Below are positions 7,681 to 17,690 of a DNA stretch of 64,000 nt, in pieces. The stretch lies in NCBI GenBank assembly GCA_902786665.1, contig CADADN010000001.1, positions 89,986 to 153,985 on the forward strand, given 5' to 3'. Both the position numbers and the translations under genes were made by a program. The stretch comes from an uncultured Prevotellaceae bacterium. Its GTDB lineage: Bacteria > Bacteroidota > Bacteroidia > Bacteroidales > Bacteroidaceae. Below the pieces are notes generated by a model. The model was given only the letters and a program-made list of their open reading frames with translations. It did not search any database and had not been told where the DNA came from. The first letter of the stretch is position 1. Each line of letters opens with the position of its first letter.

Positions 7681-8951
7681 ACAATGGCAAAGTAGACGTC
7701 CTCCTCGGATTGCAATGGGGTGACGAAGGCAAAGGAAAAGTAGTCGATGTGATGACACCACAATACGATGTCATCGCACGCTTCCAGGGTGGTCCCAATG
7801 CTGGGCATACCCTGGAGTTCGAAGGAGAGAAATACGTTTTGAGAAGCATTCCTTCGGGCATTTTTCAAGGTGGTAAGGTCAATATCATCGGAAACGGTGT
7901 GGTTTTAGCCCCCGATTTGTTTATGGACGAGGCCAAGGATTTGGAGAAGAGTGGCCATCCCCTGAAAAACAGACTCCATATATCAAAGAAAGCCCATCTC
8001 ATCATGCCCACCCATCGTCTGCTCGATGCCGCTCTTGAGGCAGCAAAGGGCAAAAGCAAGGTGGGTACCACAGGCAAGGGCATCGGTCCGACCTATACCG
8101 ACAAGATTTCGCGTAACGGCTTGCGTGTAGGCGATATTTTCGACCATTTCGAGGAGAAATATGCTGCCCACAAGGCTCGCCACGAAGCCACACTCAAGTC
8201 GCTTGGCTTTGTCGATTACGATATCACGGATGTCGAGAAGAAGTGGATGGAGGGTATCGAGTATATCAAACAATTCCAGATTGTGGATAGCGAGCACGAA
8301 ATCAACAACCTGCTCAAGCAAGGCAAGACCATCTTGTGCGAAGGTGCGCAGGGCACCATGCTGGATGTCGATTTCGGCAGTTATCCTTTCGTCACGTCAT
8401 CCAATACCATTTGTGCGGGAGCATGTACGGGCCTTGGCATCGGGCCTAACAAAATAGGCGAGGTGTATGGCATTATGAAAGCCTATTGCACCAGAGTCGG
8501 AGCCGGACCGTTCCCCACCGAACTCTTCGACGAGACAGGCGCCCTCATCCGCCAATTGGGCCATGAGTATGGGGCCGTGACAGGTCGTGAGCGCCGTTGT
8601 GGATGGATCGACCTGGTGGCCCTGAGATACTCGATTATGGTGAATGGTGTCACTCAACTCATTATGATGAAGAGCGACGTGCTCGATGGGTTCGACACCA
8701 TCAAGGCATGTGTGGCCTATAAACAAGACGGAAAGGAAATCGACTATTTCCCATACGATATAGAGAAGGGCATCGAACCTGTATACGTGGAACTGCCAGG
8801 CTGGAAGACCGACATGACGAAGATTTGCAGCGAGTCGGAATTCCCGGAGCAATTCAAGCAATATGTGGCTTTCCTGGAACAGCAACTCGACACGCCTATT
8901 AAAATCATCTCGGTAGGCCCCGACCGTGAACAAACCATAGTGAGACAATAA
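7677..8951 (+). CDS. purA: Adenylosuccinate synthetase
   Basis: PurA joins IMP and aspartate with GTP to form adenylosuccinate, the first committed step to AMP. The N-terminal GTP-binding loop WGDEGKGK (residues 14-21) contains the catalytic Asp, and [10 protein letters not shown] holds the catalytic His. [15 protein letters not shown] and [11 protein letters not shown] are family signatures, and the aspartate loop [13 protein letters not shown] is intact. The 424 residues are normal length. It overlaps the Fur-family gene by 4 bases and is followed 2 bases later by hisS, so all three share a transcript. Confidence 0.98.
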   Translation: MNNGKVDVLLGLQWGDEGKGKVVDVMTPQYDVIARFQGGPNAGHTLEFEGEKYVLRSIPSGIFQGGKVNIIGNGVVLAPDLFMDEAKDLEKSGHPLKNRLHISKKAHLIMPTHRLLDAALEAAKGKSKVGTTGKGIGPTYTDKISRNGLRVGDIFDHFEEKYAAHKARHEATLKSLGFVDYDITDVEKKWMEGIEYIKQFQIVDSEHEINNLLKQGKTILCEGAQGTMLDVDFGSYPFVTSSNTICAGACTGLGIGPNKIGEVYGIMKAYCTRVGAGPFPTELFDETGALIRQLGHEYGAVTGRERRCGWIDLVALRYSIMVNGVTQLIMMKSDVLDGFDTIKACVAYKQDGKEIDYFPYDIEKGIEPVYVELPGWKTDMTKICSESEFPEQFKQYVAFLEQQLDTPIKIISVGPDREQTIVRQ

Positions 8952-8953
8952 TC

Positions 8954-10318
8954 ATGGCACAAAAACCAAGTATACCCAAAGGCACGCGCGACTTCACGCC
9001 TGCCGAAATGGCCAAGCGCAACTATATCTTCAACACGATCCGTGAGGTGTTCGCCCTCTATGGTTTCCAACAGATAGAGACTCCCGCGCTTGAGCAAATG
9101 CAAACCCTGATGGGAAAATATGGTGAGGAAGGCGACAAATTGCTCTTCAAGATCCTTAATTCCGGCGATTATCTGGCCAAAGTGAAACCCGAGGATTTGC
9201 AAGACCCACAACTCCTGCCATTGGCAGCCAGAATGTGCGAGAAAGGACTGCGCTACGACCTGACCGTTCCGTTCGCTCGGTTCGTCGTCATGCATCGCGA
9301 CCAACTGCAACTGCCTTTCAAGCGCTATCAGATACAACCCGTGTGGCGAGCCGACCGTCCTCAGAAAGGCCGCTATAGGGAATTCTATCAATGCGATGCC
9401 GACATCGTAGGCAGCGACTCCTTGCTCAACGAGGTAGAACTGATGCAGATTGTCGACACGGTATTCGCCCGTCTGGGCATCAGGGTGGCCATCAAAATCA
9501 ATAACCGTAAAATCCTCAGCGGCATAGCCGAGGTGATAGGCGAGGCCGACAAGATTGTCGACATCACCGTGGCCATTGACAAGTTGGAGAAAATAGGTAT
9601 CGACAACGTGAATGCCGAACTGGCTGCCAACGGTGTCGGTAGCGAGGCCATTGAGAAACTTCAGCCTATACTTCGTCTCTCTGGTGGCAACAACGAGAAG
9701 CTGGACGACATCTCGAAGGTGCTTGCTCAGTCGGAAGTGGGGATGAAGGGCGTGGAGGAAACTCGCGTGATCCTCAACACGCTGGCCAACTGCCAACTGG
9801 CCAATGTCGTGGAATTCGACCTTACGCTGGCACGTGGACTGAACTATTATACTGGTGCCATTTTTGAGGTAAAGGCGCTCGATACGCCTATGGGTAGCAT
9901 CACAGGCGGTGGACGGTACGACAACCTCACCGGTATCTTTGGCATGCCCGGACTGAGCGGCGTGGGCATCTCTTTTGGAGCAGACAGGATTTTCGACGTG
10001 CTCAACACGCTCGACCTTTACCCCAAAGACGCCATGGAGACCACGCAACTGCTCTTTGTCAACTTCGGTGAGAAAGAGACTGCCTATTGCTTGCCAATGG
10101 CAGCGAAATGTCGTGAGGCAGGCATCAGGTGCGAGGTGTTCCCCGACAAAGCCAAGATGAAGAAGCAAATGTCGTATGCCAATGCCAAGGCGATTCCGTT
10201 CGTGGCACTGGCTGGTGACAACGAGATGGCAGAAGGGAAAATCACCCTGAAGGACATGAACTCTGGCGAACAGCAAATGGTTGACCCACAACAACTCATC
10301 CAACTCGTAAGGAAATAG
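8954..10318 (+). CDS. hisS: Histidyl-tRNA synthetase
   Basis: A class II aminoacyl-tRNA synthetase of 454 residues charging tRNA-His. It begins with the family KGTRDFTP segment. Motif 2 is [20 protein letters not shown]. The His-specific signature [13 protein letters not shown] and glycine-rich motif TGGGRYDNL are present. A C-terminal anticodon-binding domain covers about the last 95 residues ([20 protein letters not shown] onward). It sits 2 bases after purA. There is no second histidyl synthetase-like (HisZ) feature. Confidence 0.98.
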   Translation: MAQKPSIPKGTRDFTPAEMAKRNYIFNTIREVFALYGFQQIETPALEQMQTLMGKYGEEGDKLLFKILNSGDYLAKVKPEDLQDPQLLPLAARMCEKGLRYDLTVPFARFVVMHRDQLQLPFKRYQIQPVWRADRPQKGRYREFYQCDADIVGSDSLLNEVELMQIVDTVFARLGIRVAIKINNRKILSGIAEVIGEADKIVDITVAIDKLEKIGIDNVNAELAANGVGSEAIEKLQPILRLSGGNNEKLDDISKVLAQSEVGMKGVEETRVILNTLANCQLANVVEFDLTLARGLNYYTGAIFEVKALDTPMGSITGGGRYDNLTGIFGMPGLSGVGISFGADRIFDVLNTLDLYPKDAMETTQLLFVNFGEKETAYCLPMAAKCREAGIRCEVFPDKAKMKKQMSYANAKAIPFVALAGDNEMAEGKITLKDMNSGEQQMVDPQQLIQLVRK

Positions 10319-10346
10319 ACCGCTCATCTTGTAAAAAACCCCGACT

Positions 10347-11345
10347 ATGAAGCGTTTTCTCGTTATGCTCCTCTCCTTGCTGGTGCTGGTATCGCTTACT
10401 TCAGGCCGCAAACAAGTCACGGTGTTCATGATAGGCGACTCCACAATGGCCAACAAGTCGTACGACAACTCCAAGCCCGAAAGAGGGTGGGGGATGGCAC
10501 TGCAAGGATTCTTCACCGACAATGTCGTGGTCGACAATCATGCCGTGAATGGCAGGTCGTCGAAGAGTTTTATCGACGAGGGCCGATGGCAGGTGGTGCT
10601 CGATAAAATCAAGCCAGGTGATTATGTCATCATTCAGTTTGGCCATAACGATGAGAAGCCGCAGGCCGACCGGCACACCGACCCTGGTTCCACTTTCGAT
10701 GCTAACCTGAGAAGGTTTGTGGAGGAAACACGGGCCCGGGGTGGCCACCCCATTCTCATGAACAGCGTGGTGAGACGGAATTTCCAGCAGGTGGTTCCCC
10801 AGAATGATGACGATGAGAAACTGCGCGAGACGGTTTATACCGGAAAGAAGGCTGAGGAGGGCTCGGTGCTGGTAGATACTCATGGCGACTACATCATCGC
10901 TCCGCGGAATGTGGCTGTAGCTACCGCCACGCCATTCGTTGATGCCAACAAGGTTACTCACGACCTTGAGCAATCGCTCGGTCCAGAGGAGTCGAAACGC
11001 CTTCACATGTGGTTCAAACCCGGTGAGAACCCTTCTCTCCCCAAAGGACGTGAGGACAATACGCATTACTGCGTTTATGGCGCCCATGTGGTGGCAGGCT
11101 TGTTGGTCGACGAGATTGGCAAAGTGGCACCTTCACTGAAGAAGTACATCCGCCATTACGACTATATCGTGGCTGCCGACGGCAAGGGCAACTACATGGA
11201 CTTGCAGCAAGCCGTAGACGTTGTTCCTATGGGTAAGAAGACCGTGGTGAGGATTCTCAATGGAGAATGGCAATATCCATCAATTCCAAAAGGAAAGAGA
11301 ATCAAGTTCTCTGTCTCAGAGCATGCAAAACTGAAAAAGAGATGA
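10347..11345 (+). CDS. CE12-type rhamnogalacturonan acetylesterase with a truncated CE8 pectinesterase start
   Basis: A secreted SGNH/GDSL esterase of 332 residues, expected to remove acetyl groups from pectic rhamnogalacturonan. After a signal peptide (about 1-20), block I is IGDSTMANKS with nucleophile Ser32, block II is NGRSSKSF (Gly70), block III is FGHNDEKP (Asn101) and the Asp237-His240 pair is in EDNTHYC. Residues 271-322 (YDYIVAADGKGNYMDLQQAV and KKTVVRILNGEW) look like the first strands of a CE8 pectin methylesterase, which then stops. No CE8 catalytic residues remain. It begins 28 bases after hisS and is followed by a strong terminator. Likely the remnant of a CE12-CE8 fusion. Confidence 0.85.
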   Translation: MKRFLVMLLSLLVLVSLTSGRKQVTVFMIGDSTMANKSYDNSKPERGWGMALQGFFTDNVVVDNHAVNGRSSKSFIDEGRWQVVLDKIKPGDYVIIQFGHNDEKPQADRHTDPGSTFDANLRRFVEETRARGGHPILMNSVVRRNFQQVVPQNDDDEKLRETVYTGKKAEEGSVLVDTHGDYIIAPRNVAVATATPFVDANKVTHDLEQSLGPEESKRLHMWFKPGENPSLPKGREDNTHYCVYGAHVVAGLLVDEIGKVAPSLKKYIRHYDYIVAADGKGNYMDLQQAVDVVPMGKKTVVRILNGEWQYPSIPKGKRIKFSVSEHAKLKKR

Positions 11346-11363
11346 TTCTTTAAAACATATGAT

Positions 11364-11400
11364 ATGACGAAGGGCAGCCCGAGTGGCTGCCCTTCGTCAT
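11364..11400. terminator. Perfect 16-bp hairpin between convergent genes
   Basis: Arms atgacgaagggcagcc (11364-11379) and ggctgcccttcgtcat (11385-11400) pair perfectly around a 5-base loop. It lies between the convergent esterase and carB genes and probably ends transcription from both sides. T-tracts are weak on the plus side (tatctgtg), with some T-richness on the minus side. Confidence 0.8.
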
Positions 11401-11434
11401 TATCTGTGTCATTCAGACCTCTTTGAATCGGTCT

Positions 11435-14400
11435 TTATGAGTTATACTCTTGCCAACTCTTGATTTGAATGTCTTTCTCGTCGAGTGAGCAGAAAGCCAT
11501 GATGAACGCCTTGGCCAAACGCACGTTGGTCATCAACGGGATATTGTGGTCGATGGCGGCACGACGGATACGATATCCGTTGGTCAATTCGCGCTTGGTA
11601 TGGTTTTTGGGGACATTGATAATCAGACCGAAACGATGTGCGGCTATCATATCCATCACGTTGTTCTCGCCTTCCTCGTCGGGCCATGCCACGGTCTGGG
11701 CCTCTATGCCATTGTCGTTCAAGAACTTGGCGGTACCGGCCGTGCCATAGATGACGAATCCGTTGCGGGAGAGCTGACGGGCAGGCTCAAGCAGGTCGAC
11801 CTTGCCTTTCGCACCACCACTGCTCATCAGGATGGCAGCATGGTCGGCTTTGTTGGGCAGGCGGTAACCTGTTGCGATAAGGGCATTGAGCAAGGCCTCT
11901 TCCATCGAGTCGCCCAGGCATCCCACCTCACCAGTCGACGACATGTCCACACCGAGTACTGGATCGGCGTTCTGCAGTCGTGCGAAGGAGAACTGGCTGG
12001 CCTTCACTCCGATGCGGTCGATGTCAAACTCCGATTTGTCGGGACGGTTGTAAGGTACGTCGAGCATAATCTTCGTGGCGGTCTCGATGAAATTGCGCTT
12101 CAGTATCTTCGACACAAACGGGAACGAGCGGGATGCACGCAGGTTGCACTCTATCACCTTCACCTCACGGTTCTTGGCAAGGAATTGGATGTTGAACGGA
12201 CCACTGATGTTAAGTTCCTTGGCTATCTTGCGGGAAATCTTCTTGATCTGCCTGATGGTCGAGAAATAGATATGCTGTGCGGGGAAAACCATAGTGGCAT
12301 CGCCAGAGTGCACACCAGCATATTCGATGTGCTCGCTGATGGCATATTCCACCACCTCGCCTTTGTCGGCCACGGCATCAAACTCAATCTCCTTGGTGTC
12401 TTGCATGAACTGGCTCACAACCACCGGATACTCTTTCGACACCTCGGTGGCCTTCTCCAAGAAGCGATGCAATTCCTCGTCGTCATAGCATACGTTCATG
12501 GCTGCACCACTGAGCACATACGATGGCCTTACGAGAACAGGATATCCCACTTCGTTCACAAACTGCTTGATGTCTTCGAACGAGGTCAGTGCACGCCAGG
12601 CTGGTTGGTCGACGCCCAATTTGTCGAGCATGGCCGAGAACTTGTCGCGGTTCTCTGCACGGTCGATGTCGACAGGACTCGTTCCCAGCACGGGCACACC
12701 GCGGCGGTGCAGTTTCATGGCCAGGTTGTTGGGTATCTGTCCACCCACGCTCACAATCACACCGCGGGGCTGTTCCAACTCAATCACGTCGAGCACACGC
12801 TCAAGCGACAGTTCGTCGAAATACAGACGGTCGCACATGTCGTAGTCGGTCGATACGGTCTCAGGATTGTAATTGATCATAATCGACTTGTATCCCAGTT
12901 TGCGGGCGGTGTTGATGGCATTCACAGAGCACCAGTCGAACTCCACGCTCGAACCGATGCGGTAGGCACCACTACCCAAAACCACCACGGATTTCTCGTT
13001 CTTGTAGTACGGGATGTCGTGAACCGGTGGGGTGTTATAAGTAAAGTAGAGGTAGTTGGTGAGTTCGGGATGCTCGCTGGCCACTGTGTTGATGCGCTTC
13101 ACGGCCGGAACGACGCCTCTCGACTGTCTGAATCGTCTCACTTCCAGGTTCTCCTTCTCCATATTGCCGCTCTTTGGCTTCAATACGAAGCGGGCTATCT
13201 GGAAGTCGCTGAAACCAGCGGCCTTCACTTCTTTCAGGAACTCGTCGCTCAGGTCCTCAAGTTTGTTGTACTTGAGCAGTTCTTTCTTCAAGTCTACGAT
13301 ATGTTTGAGGCGCTCGATGAACCACTTGTCGATTTTGGTCAGCTGCTCGATGCGCTCTACGGTGTATCCCTCCTCCAGAGCCTGGGCGATGGCGAAGATA
13401 CGCAGGTCGGTAGGATTCTCCAAAGAGTCGTCTAGGTTCTCAAAGCGTGTGTGGTCGTTGCCCACGAACCCGTGCATGCCCTGACCAATCATTCGAAGGC
13501 CTTTCTGAATCATCTCCTCAAAGGTGCGGCCGATACTCATGATTTCGCCCACCGACTTCATCGAAGATCCGATCAGACGGCTCACACCGGCAAATTTGGT
13601 AAGGTCCCAACGTGGAATCTTGCAAATCATATAGTCGAGACTTGGTGCCACGTAGGCAGAGTTGGTGGTGCCCATCTCGCCAATCTGGTCGAGTGTATAG
13701 CCCAATGCAATCTTCGCTGCGACAAAGGCCAGAGGATATCCTGTGGCTTTCGAAGCGAGAGCCGAAGAACGTGAGAGTCGGGCATTGATCTCAATGATAC
13801 GGTAGTCATTGGTCTCGGCATTGAAGGCAAACTGGATATTGCACTCACCCACAATGTTCAGGTGTTTCACACATTTCACCGAAAGGTCCTGAAGCATCTT
13901 CACTTGTTCGTCGGTCAAGGAGCAGGTAGGAGCCACAACGATCGACTCGCCGGTGTGGATACCCAGTGGGTCGAAGTTCTCCATCGAGGCCACGGTGAAG
14001 CAGCGGTCGTTGGCGTCGCGAATGACCTCGAACTCTATTTCCTTCCATCCCTTCAGACTTTCTTCAACGAGAATCTGGGGAGCAAAGGTGAATGCGCTCT
14101 CAGCCAACTCCACAAATCCTTTCTCATCATTGCAAAGGCCTGAACCAAGACCGCCAAGGGCGTAGGCCGAGCGGATCATGATAGGGAATCCAATCTCTCG
14201 GGCTGCCGCCAAAGCATCATCCATGTTCTCTACTGCATGGCTGACAGGGGTTTTCAGTCCAGCCTCGTCCAGTTTCTTCACAAAACGGTCGCGGTCTTCT
14301 GTGTTCATAATGGCTTCCACGCTGGTACCCAGCACCTGAACTCCATATTCCTTCAAAGTGCCGTTCAAGTAGAGTTCCGTTCCGCAGTTCAAGGCTGTCT

Positions 14401-14668
14401 GTCCACCAAATGCCAATAAAATCCCGTCAGGACGCTCTTTCTTGATGATTTCTGTAACGAAGTGCGTAGTGACGGGTTGAAAATAGACTTTGTCGGCGAT
14501 GCCTTCACTGGTCTGGATAGTGGCGATGTTGGGGTTGACTAGGATACTGGAGATTCCTTCTTCGCGTAGCGCTTTCAACGCTTGTGAACCCGAATAGTCG
14601 AATTCTCCGGCCTGTCCAATCTTCAAGGCCCCACTTCCTAACACAATAACCTTTGACAGTTTTTTCAT
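11435..14668 (-). CDS. carB: Carbamoyl-phosphate synthase, large subunit
   Basis: CarB makes carbamoyl phosphate from bicarbonate, ammonia and two ATP for arginine and pyrimidine synthesis. The 1077 residues hold two ATP-grasp halves. The first starts VIVLGSGALKIGQAGEFDYS; the second repeats it as VVVLGSGAYRIGSSVEFDW (near residue 550). A C-terminal MGS-like allosteric domain follows (KGKVDLLEPARQLSRNGFVI to VPKNHTKRELTNGYRIRRAA). I choose MKKLSKVIVLG at 14668 because a -7 box at 14710-14717 lies between it and the upstream in-frame ATG. The small subunit gene carA is not adjacent. Confidence 0.98.
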   Translation of the reverse strand: MKKLSKVIVLGSGALKIGQAGEFDYSGSQALKALREEGISSILVNPNIATIQTSEGIADKVYFQPVTTHFVTEIIKKERPDGILLAFGGQTALNCGTELYLNGTLKEYGVQVLGTSVEAIMNTEDRDRFVKKLDEAGLKTPVSHAVENMDDALAAAREIGFPIMIRSAYALGGLGSGLCNDEKGFVELAESAFTFAPQILVEESLKGWKEIEFEVIRDANDRCFTVASMENFDPLGIHTGESIVVAPTCSLTDEQVKMLQDLSVKCVKHLNIVGECNIQFAFNAETNDYRIIEINARLSRSSALASKATGYPLAFVAAKIALGYTLDQIGEMGTTNSAYVAPSLDYMICKIPRWDLTKFAGVSRLIGSSMKSVGEIMSIGRTFEEMIQKGLRMIGQGMHGFVGNDHTRFENLDDSLENPTDLRIFAIAQALEEGYTVERIEQLTKIDKWFIERLKHIVDLKKELLKYNKLEDLSDEFLKEVKAAGFSDFQIARFVLKPKSGNMEKENLEVRRFRQSRGVVPAVKRINTVASEHPELTNYLYFTYNTPPVHDIPYYKNEKSVVVLGSGAYRIGSSVEFDWCSVNAINTARKLGYKSIMINYNPETVSTDYDMCDRLYFDELSLERVLDVIELEQPRGVIVSVGGQIPNNLAMKLHRRGVPVLGTSPVDIDRAENRDKFSAMLDKLGVDQPAWRALTSFEDIKQFVNEVGYPVLVRPSYVLSGAAMNVCYDDEELHRFLEKATEVSKEYPVVVSQFMQDTKEIEFDAVADKGEVVEYAISEHIEYAGVHSGDATMVFPAQHIYFSTIRQIKKISRKIAKELNISGPFNIQFLAKNREVKVIECNLRASRSFPFVSKILKRNFIETATKIMLDVPYNRPDKSEFDIDRIGVKASQFSFARLQNADPVLGVDMSSTGEVGCLGDSMEEALLNALIATGYRLPNKADHAAILMSSGGAKGKVDLLEPARQLSRNGFVIYGTAGTAKFLNDNGIEAQTVAWPDEEGENNVMDMIAAHRFGLIINVPKNHTKRELTNGYRIRRAAIDHNIPLMTNVRLAKAFIMAFCSLDEKDIQIKSWQEYNS

Positions 14669-14923
14669 AACTTTACGATGAATGTTTAATGATTGCTTTA
14701 AATCGCGTGCAAAATTACACAAAAATCCCAATAGAAAAAACAGATTGTCGCTTTTTTATATCTTTTAATATTGAATATCCGTTTTTCTTTCAAAAAATAG
14801 TCAATTTGTAGCATGAAAACCATAATGTGACATAGATATGAGAAAAGAAACCATGATGTGTAAATAAAAAGAGGTCGAAAAGGAAGGAAAAGTCGACGAA
14901 AGCAAAAATAGCAGTCTGATTTT
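14669..14923. other. carB / rubrerythrin divergent intergenic region with a direct repeat
   Basis: This A/T-rich gap has no credible gene. On the minus strand TAATTTTG at 14710-14717 is a -7 box for carB. A 13-base direct repeat, aaaccataatgtg at 14817-14829 and aaaccatgatgtg at 14848-14860, has copies exactly 31 bases apart, about three helical turns, upstream of the rubrerythrin promoter. It may be a regulator-binding pair. Confidence 0.45.
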
Positions 14924-14955
14924 CTTGTTTGGTAATTTGTTTTTATTTATATTTG
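14924..14955 (+). promoter_or_regulatory. Promoter of the rubrerythrin gene
   Basis: CTTG at 14924-14927, a 20-base spacer and TATATTTG at 14948-14955 fit the Bacteroidetes consensus with one mismatch in the -33 box. The leader to the ATG at 15007 is about 45 bases. Confidence 0.65.
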
Positions 14956-15006
14956 CAAAAACAATTGAGAATAATATTCACTAACCTTACAAAACACCAA
15001 ACATTT

Positions 15007-15564
15007 ATGAAGAAAAAATTTATTTGCACCGTATGTGGTTACATTCACGAGGGCACAGAGGCTCCCGAGAGATGCCCAATCTGTAAAGCTCCTGCATCAA
15101 AGTTCAATGAGGTCGTAGAGGGCGAGGAACAGCCATTCGCTACCGTTCACGAACTGGGTGCCGCCCGCAAAGAGGGTGCCGACGAGGAGATGATCAAAGA
15201 CTTGCTCAACCATTTCAATGGCGAGTGTGGCGAGGTAGGCATGTATCTGGCCATGAGCCGTCAGGCCGACCGTGAGGGTTATCCCGAGGTGGCTGAGGCT
15301 TTCAAGCGCTATGCGTTCGAGGAGGCAGAGCACGCATCCAAATTCGCAGAACTGCTGGGCGACGTGCTTGGCGACACCAAGAGCAACCTTGAGGCCCGCA
15401 TAGCAGCAGAGCGTGGTGCCTGTGAAGACAAGTTCCGCATTGCCCGCAATGCCAAGAAGGCCAACATGGATGCCACCCACGACACTGTCCACGAGATGGC
15501 TAAAGACGAGGCTCGTCACTGCGCTGGCTTCGAGGGACTCTACAAGCGCCTTTTTAAGAAATAG
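15007..15564 (+). CDS. Reverse rubrerythrin (N-terminal rubredoxin, C-terminal diiron domain)
   Basis: A 185-residue peroxide-reducing protein. The rubredoxin domain comes first, with iron ligands Cys7, Cys10, Cys23 and Cys26 (CTVCGY and CPICKAP). A four-helix ferritin-like diiron domain follows with Glu/His ligand motifs [31 protein letters not shown] and [13 protein letters not shown]. This order is the reverse of classical rubrerythrin. In anaerobes these enzymes are major NAD(P)H-dependent peroxidases. It is a single-gene unit with its own promoter and terminator. ATG at 15007 is chosen since the longer frame runs into the promoter. Confidence 0.93.
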   Translation: MKKKFICTVCGYIHEGTEAPERCPICKAPASKFNEVVEGEEQPFATVHELGAARKEGADEEMIKDLLNHFNGECGEVGMYLAMSRQADREGYPEVAEAFKRYAFEEAEHASKFAELLGDVLGDTKSNLEARIAAERGACEDKFRIARNAKKANMDATHDTVHEMAKDEARHCAGFEGLYKRLFKK

Positions 15565-15598
15565 TCGATAGCCGTTATCAGCAACTATCGCTTACATA

Positions 15599-15631
15599 AA
15601 AATCCCCGCATCCAACTGATGCGGGGATTTT
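15599..15631. terminator. Bidirectional terminator between rubrerythrin and pgk
   Basis: Arms aaaatccccgcatc (15599-15612) and gatgcggggatttt (15618-15631) pair perfectly over a 5-base loop. A-tract and T-tract edges suit termination from both strands for the convergent genes. Confidence 0.88.
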
Positions 15632-15675
15632 CATGTTTGTTGTTTGATGATTTCTCAAACAGCAGGGATTTTTGA

Positions 15676-16923
15676 TTAAGCCTCGATGGCAGCCACACCG
15701 GGAAGCACCTTGCCCTCGATAGCCTCGAGCAGAGCACCACCACCTGTGGAGATGTAGGATACCTGGTCGGCCATGCCAAACTTGTTGATGCATGCCACAG
15801 AATCACCACCGCCAATCAGCGAGAAGGCGCCATTGGCTGTAGCCTCGGCAATGGCGTCGGCAATAGCCTTGGAACCACCAATGAAGTTGTCGAACTCAAA
15901 CACACCGGCAGGACCGTTCCAAAGAATGGTCTTGGCATCCTTGATGGCAGCGGCGAAGGCTTTCCTGGTCTCTGGACCAGCATCCAGTCCTTCCCAGCCC
16001 TCAGGGATATCGTTGGCTGCACATACCTGAGTGTTGGCATCGTTGGCAAAGGCGTCAGCAGCGATACAGTCGGTACCGAGCACGAGGTTCACGCCATTCT
16101 CCTTGGCTTTCTTGATCACGTCGAGAGCCACGTCGAGTTTGTCGTCCTCACAAATGGAGTTGCCAATCTTTCCGCCACAAGCCTTGGCGAAGGTATAGGT
16201 CATACCACCACAGAGAATCAGGTTGTCAACCTTTCCGAGCAGGTTCTCAATGATACCAATCTTGGTGGAAACCTTCGAGCCACCCATGATAGCGGTGAAG
16301 GGGCGCTTGATGTTGCCGAGAACGTTGTCAACGGCAGTCACTTCCTTCTCCATCAGGTAACCCAGCATCTTGTGGTCTTTGTCGAAGAACTCGTCGATGA
16401 CGGCGGTTGAGGCGTGCTTGCGGTGAGCGGTACCGAAAGCGTCCATCACATAGCAGTCGGCATAGCTGGCCAGAGTCTTTGCGAATTCCTTCTGGCTGGC
16501 TTTCATAGCCTTCTTGGCATCGTCGTAAGCGGGGTCATCCTTCTCGATACCTACGGGCTTGCCTTCCTCTTCAGGATAGAAACGGAGGTTCTCGAGCAAC
16601 AGCACTTCACCGGGTTTCAATGCGTCGGCGGCATCCTTGGCTTTAGCGCAGTCGGGAGCGAACTTCACCTCTGTGCCGAGAGCAGCTGCCACAGCGTCGA
16701 CAATTTGTCCGAGAGAGAACTTCGGGTTTACCTTTCCTTTGGGCTTACCCATATGCGACATGATGATAAGGGCACCACCATCAGCAAGAATCTTCTTGAG
16801 TGTGGGAAGAGCACCACGGATACGGGTGTCGTCAGTGATTTTGCCATTCTCATCCAATGGCACATTGAAGTCTACACGAACGATTGCCTTTTTGCCGGCA
16901 AAGTTGAATTGGTCAATTTTCAT
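15676..16923 (-). CDS. pgk: Phosphoglycerate kinase
   Basis: A 415-residue glycolytic kinase transferring phosphate from 1,3-bisphosphoglycerate to ADP. The substrate signature is [13 protein letters not shown] near the N-terminus. The hinge and nucleotide site include [23 protein letters not shown] and the glycine-rich [14 protein letters not shown] near the C-terminus. The length is as expected. It has its own -7 box upstream and a shared bidirectional terminator downstream, so it appears monocistronic. Confidence 0.98.
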   Translation of the reverse strand: MKIDQFNFAGKKAIVRVDFNVPLDENGKITDDTRIRGALPTLKKILADGGALIIMSHMGKPKGKVNPKFSLGQIVDAVAAALGTEVKFAPDCAKAKDAADALKPGEVLLLENLRFYPEEEGKPVGIEKDDPAYDDAKKAMKASQKEFAKTLASYADCYVMDAFGTAHRKHASTAVIDEFFDKDHKMLGYLMEKEVTAVDNVLGNIKRPFTAIMGGSKVSTKIGIIENLLGKVDNLILCGGMTYTFAKACGGKIGNSICEDDKLDVALDVIKKAKENGVNLVLGTDCIAADAFANDANTQVCAANDIPEGWEGLDAGPETRKAFAAAIKDAKTILWNGPAGVFEFDNFIGGSKAIADAIAEATANGAFSLIGGGDSVACINKFGMADQVSYISTGGGALLEAIEGKVLPGVAAIEA

Positions 16924-16969
16924 AATCTAGATGTTGTTGATATAATTGTTAGAGAATATTTTCAGAATG

Positions 16970-16977
16970 CAAATTTA
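16970..16977 (-). promoter_or_regulatory. -7 promoter box for pgk
   Basis: The minus strand reads TAAATTTG, fitting TANNTTTG, about 47 bases before the pgk ATG. I see no matching TTTG -33 box. Confidence 0.5.
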
Positions 16978-17054
16978 ATAAATTTGTGACAATCCGCTAG
17001 GCTTGAATGGTATTTTTTACGTTTTTTTACCATGATGCAATCAGTATGTCAACT

Positions 17055-17690
17055 CTACTTGGCAAATTGACGGAGTTGATACTTGATTTTGACGTTCGCA
17101 CGCTTCGACATCTCGCCAGGATTGGTGCCCGGCAGGCCCTCTGGAACGTCCTTTCCGCGACGTGAGTAAAAATCCGTCCAATAGGGGGTAATCCGTCCTT
17201 GGGCATCGTGAAACGACATCGTGACAGGCGGGAGAAGACGCTGGCCTGTTTTGTTGACAAAACATTCTGAGACAAGCTCACTGCAATACACCGCTTCGGT
17301 GCCGGGCATGAACACGAAATCGTAGGGCCGGCCCAACAATGAGCGAAGACGGGAGATCGTCTGTGACTTGTCAATCCCTTTCCTGATCCGTCCCACCAAT
17401 ATATGCTTGTTGCTCCTCACGAATTGCTCATAATCAATCTCCCTCACGCCTTCATATACGGCTTCGATGACTTTCATCTTGCTGTTTTCCTTTACCAGCA
17501 CACCCACATGGTCGATCTCATAATTGTCAGCTCCGGAGGTGACTTCGGTAATGGCATTCGGCTGTTGGGCAATCACGAAAAGCAAGTCAAGATGACACAA
17601 CTTGCCGGGATTGTCGATGATTTTTTGCGCCATGCCAGCCATGCTCATGAAGAGAATGGCAACGAGAAGTGTCGCACGTCGTGTCGTCAT
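17055..17690 (-). CDS. YiiX-like secreted permuted NlpC/P60 amidase
   Basis: A 211-residue protein with a signal peptide (about 1-21, ending MAGMAQ). It matches the permuted papain-like YaeF/YiiX group, in which the catalytic His precedes the Cys: His61 in YEIDHVGVLV and Cys136 in AVYCSELVSECF. EAVYEGVREIDY follows the His strand, as in the family. The substrate could be cell-wall peptides or an acyl/amide link; it cannot be told from sequence. The start overlaps the stop of the beta-helix gene upstream as ATGA, so the two are translationally coupled. Confidence 0.78.
   Translation of the reverse strand: MTTRRATLLVAILFMSMAGMAQKIIDNPGKLCHLDLLFVIAQQPNAITEVTSGADNYEIDHVGVLVKENSKMKVIEAVYEGVREIDYEQFVRSNKHILVGRIRKGIDKSQTISRLRSLLGRPYDFVFMPGTEAVYCSELVSECFVNKTGQRLLPPVTMSFHDAQGRITPYWTDFYSRRGKDVPEGLPGTNPGEMSKRANVKIKYQLRQFAK

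Noticed and set aside
8744-10537. A 597-residue minus-strand frame opposite hisS
   Set aside because: It spans the purA end, all of hisS and part of the esterase; all three have complete motifs in the sense frame.
11546-13435. A 629-residue plus-strand open frame opposite carB
   Set aside because: It is a codon-bias shadow of carB, whose two ATP-grasp halves are intact on the other strand; the translated sequence is His/Gly/Leu-rich with no domain.
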